From UBA1402 sp964488495 (GTDB lineage: Bacteria; Bacteroidota; Bacteroidia; Bacteroidales; UBA1402), in NCBI GenBank assembly GCA_964488495.1, contig CAZAUQ010000087.1, positions 1 through 5,176 on the forward strand: a stretch of DNA of 5,176 nucleotides, given 5' to 3'. A program made the position numbers and the translations under genes. Of the stretch, positions 4,835 to 5,176 are shown piece after piece (positions within the stretch are counted from its first letter, which is position 1; the number at the start of each line of letters is the position of its first letter). The notes beneath the pieces were generated by a model. That model had not been told where the DNA came from. It saw only the letters and a list, made by a program, of their open reading frames with translations, and ran no database searches.

Positions 4835-5176
4835 AGCACCGACAATGCCGAGAGATAGCCTCCCAGGATAGCTCCCGAAAAGCCTCCCCCTGTTTTGCCC
4901 CAGGCCGAGGCAATGTAAAGGTTTGAGGGCAAAAAGCTCAGGTCGGGCTGCTGCCGGCCGGGCACTTGCGCAAAACCGTAAACGGCGCCTTCGGGATTGG
5001 ATGTATAGCGTTTCAGGGTGTAGGGAGTACCTAATTCAGAATAAACAATATGCTTTTTTATGCCCGGAATTAATTTCTCTAGTCGATCGATCAAAACCTC
5101 AGTCACTTTTTTCTTTTTCTCCAAATAGGCCTTGCGGTCGGGCAATTCCCAATCGCTGAGGTAGTCGATGCAACAA
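4819..5176 (-). CDS. CrtI/CrtISO/RetSat-like FAD-dependent oxidoreductase, C-terminal part
   Basis: Only the last 118 codons are visible; the frame is open to the window edge, with 'CCIDYLSDWE' preceding a TTG that is not the true start. 'TPYTLKRYTSNPEGAVYGFAQVPGRQQPDL' followed by 'NLYIASAWGKTGGGFSGAILGGYLSA' is the typical C-terminal signature of the phytoene desaturase / carotene isomerase / retinol saturase group of FAD amine-oxidase-like enzymes. There the Gly-rich stretch completes the FAD-binding fold and leads into the last helix. The full protein would be about 500 residues, with the dinucleotide-binding N-terminus outside the window. Substrate cannot be told from this end; carotenoid or lipid desaturation, saturation or isomerisation are options. 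The stop (TGA, 4821-4819) comes just after the usual last helix, inside a 12-bp repeat. The gene ends 124 bp before the sigma gene, and no clear terminator separates them. Confidence 0.85.
   Translation of the reverse strand, partial: CCIDYLSDWELPDRKAYLEKKKKVTEVLIDRLEKLIPGIKKHIVYSELGTPYTLKRYTSNPEGAVYGFAQVPGRQQPDLSFLPSNLYIASAWGKTGGGFSGAILGGYLSALSVLRNKT

Noticed and set aside
4728..4913. 61-codon minus-strand frame with an xPEx-rich end
   Set aside because: It overlaps the oxidoreductase 3' end in another frame; its repetitive residues come from the 12-bp DNA repeat and no family features are seen.
5143..5145. TTG at 5145 as the start of the oxidoreductase fragment
   Set aside because: The same frame continues upstream to the window edge with plausible protein sequence, and the family needs several hundred more N-terminal residues.

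Overview
The window looks like chromosomal DNA from a Bacteroidota bacterium, probably Bacteroidales/Marinilabiliales-like. This is inferred from four things: A-rich leaders without clear Shine-Dalgarno sites; a TAnnTTTG-type promoter before the kinase; an ECF sigma factor beside an 'NPFLSTRIMAGI'-type short anti-sigma; and a secreted protein with 'VDANNDGVCD' calcium-loop repeats. Species cannot be named. Every gene I can support lies on the minus strand, so the window is transcribed from high to low coordinates.

Layout in the direction of transcription: (1) 5176-4819, the 3' end of a CrtI/CrtISO/RetSat-like FAD-dependent oxidoreductase, cut by the window edge. (2) 4818-4695, a spacer holding a degenerate 12-bp tandem repeat and then a promoter-like site. 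(3) 4694-4137, an ECF sigma factor; 4097-3813, a small one-TM anti-sigma; 3820-3305, a membrane-anchored periplasmic Spy/CpxP/CnrX-like protein whose start overlaps the anti-sigma stop by 8 bp; and 3196-2834, a small secreted protein with two EF-hand-like loops. (4) 2833-2407, a 427-bp gene-free stretch with a perfect 18-bp inverted repeat, a GC-rich hairpin with a T-run, and the kinase promoter. (5) 2406-103, a 767-residue soluble protein that fuses a complete class I SAM methyltransferase to PAS, HisKA, HATPase_c and receiver domains. (6) 102-1, a short downstream stretch with no recognised gene.

The most coherent system is the sigma / anti-sigma / periplasmic sensor trio. Its order, sizes and topology resemble the components of the CnrYXH metal-responsive system of Cupriavidus (sigma CnrH, small one-TM anti-sigma CnrY, anchored periplasmic sensor CnrX). 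Two near-identical promoter-like sites, TTAGTAGGAAA then 14 bp then GTCTAA(T/C)AC, lie just before the sigma gene and just before the anti-sigma gene. The second is partly inside the last codons of the sigma gene. I infer an autoregulated promoter pair recognised by this sigma factor, letting sigma and anti-sigma/sensor be expressed from separate starts. The signal is unknown; metal or envelope stress is a family-based guess.

The methyltransferase-hybrid kinase fusion is the second unusual item. Its linker carries a 15-bp-period repeat whose sequence is related to the 12-bp repeat downstream of the oxidoreductase, which suggests a shared genome-specific minisatellite seed.
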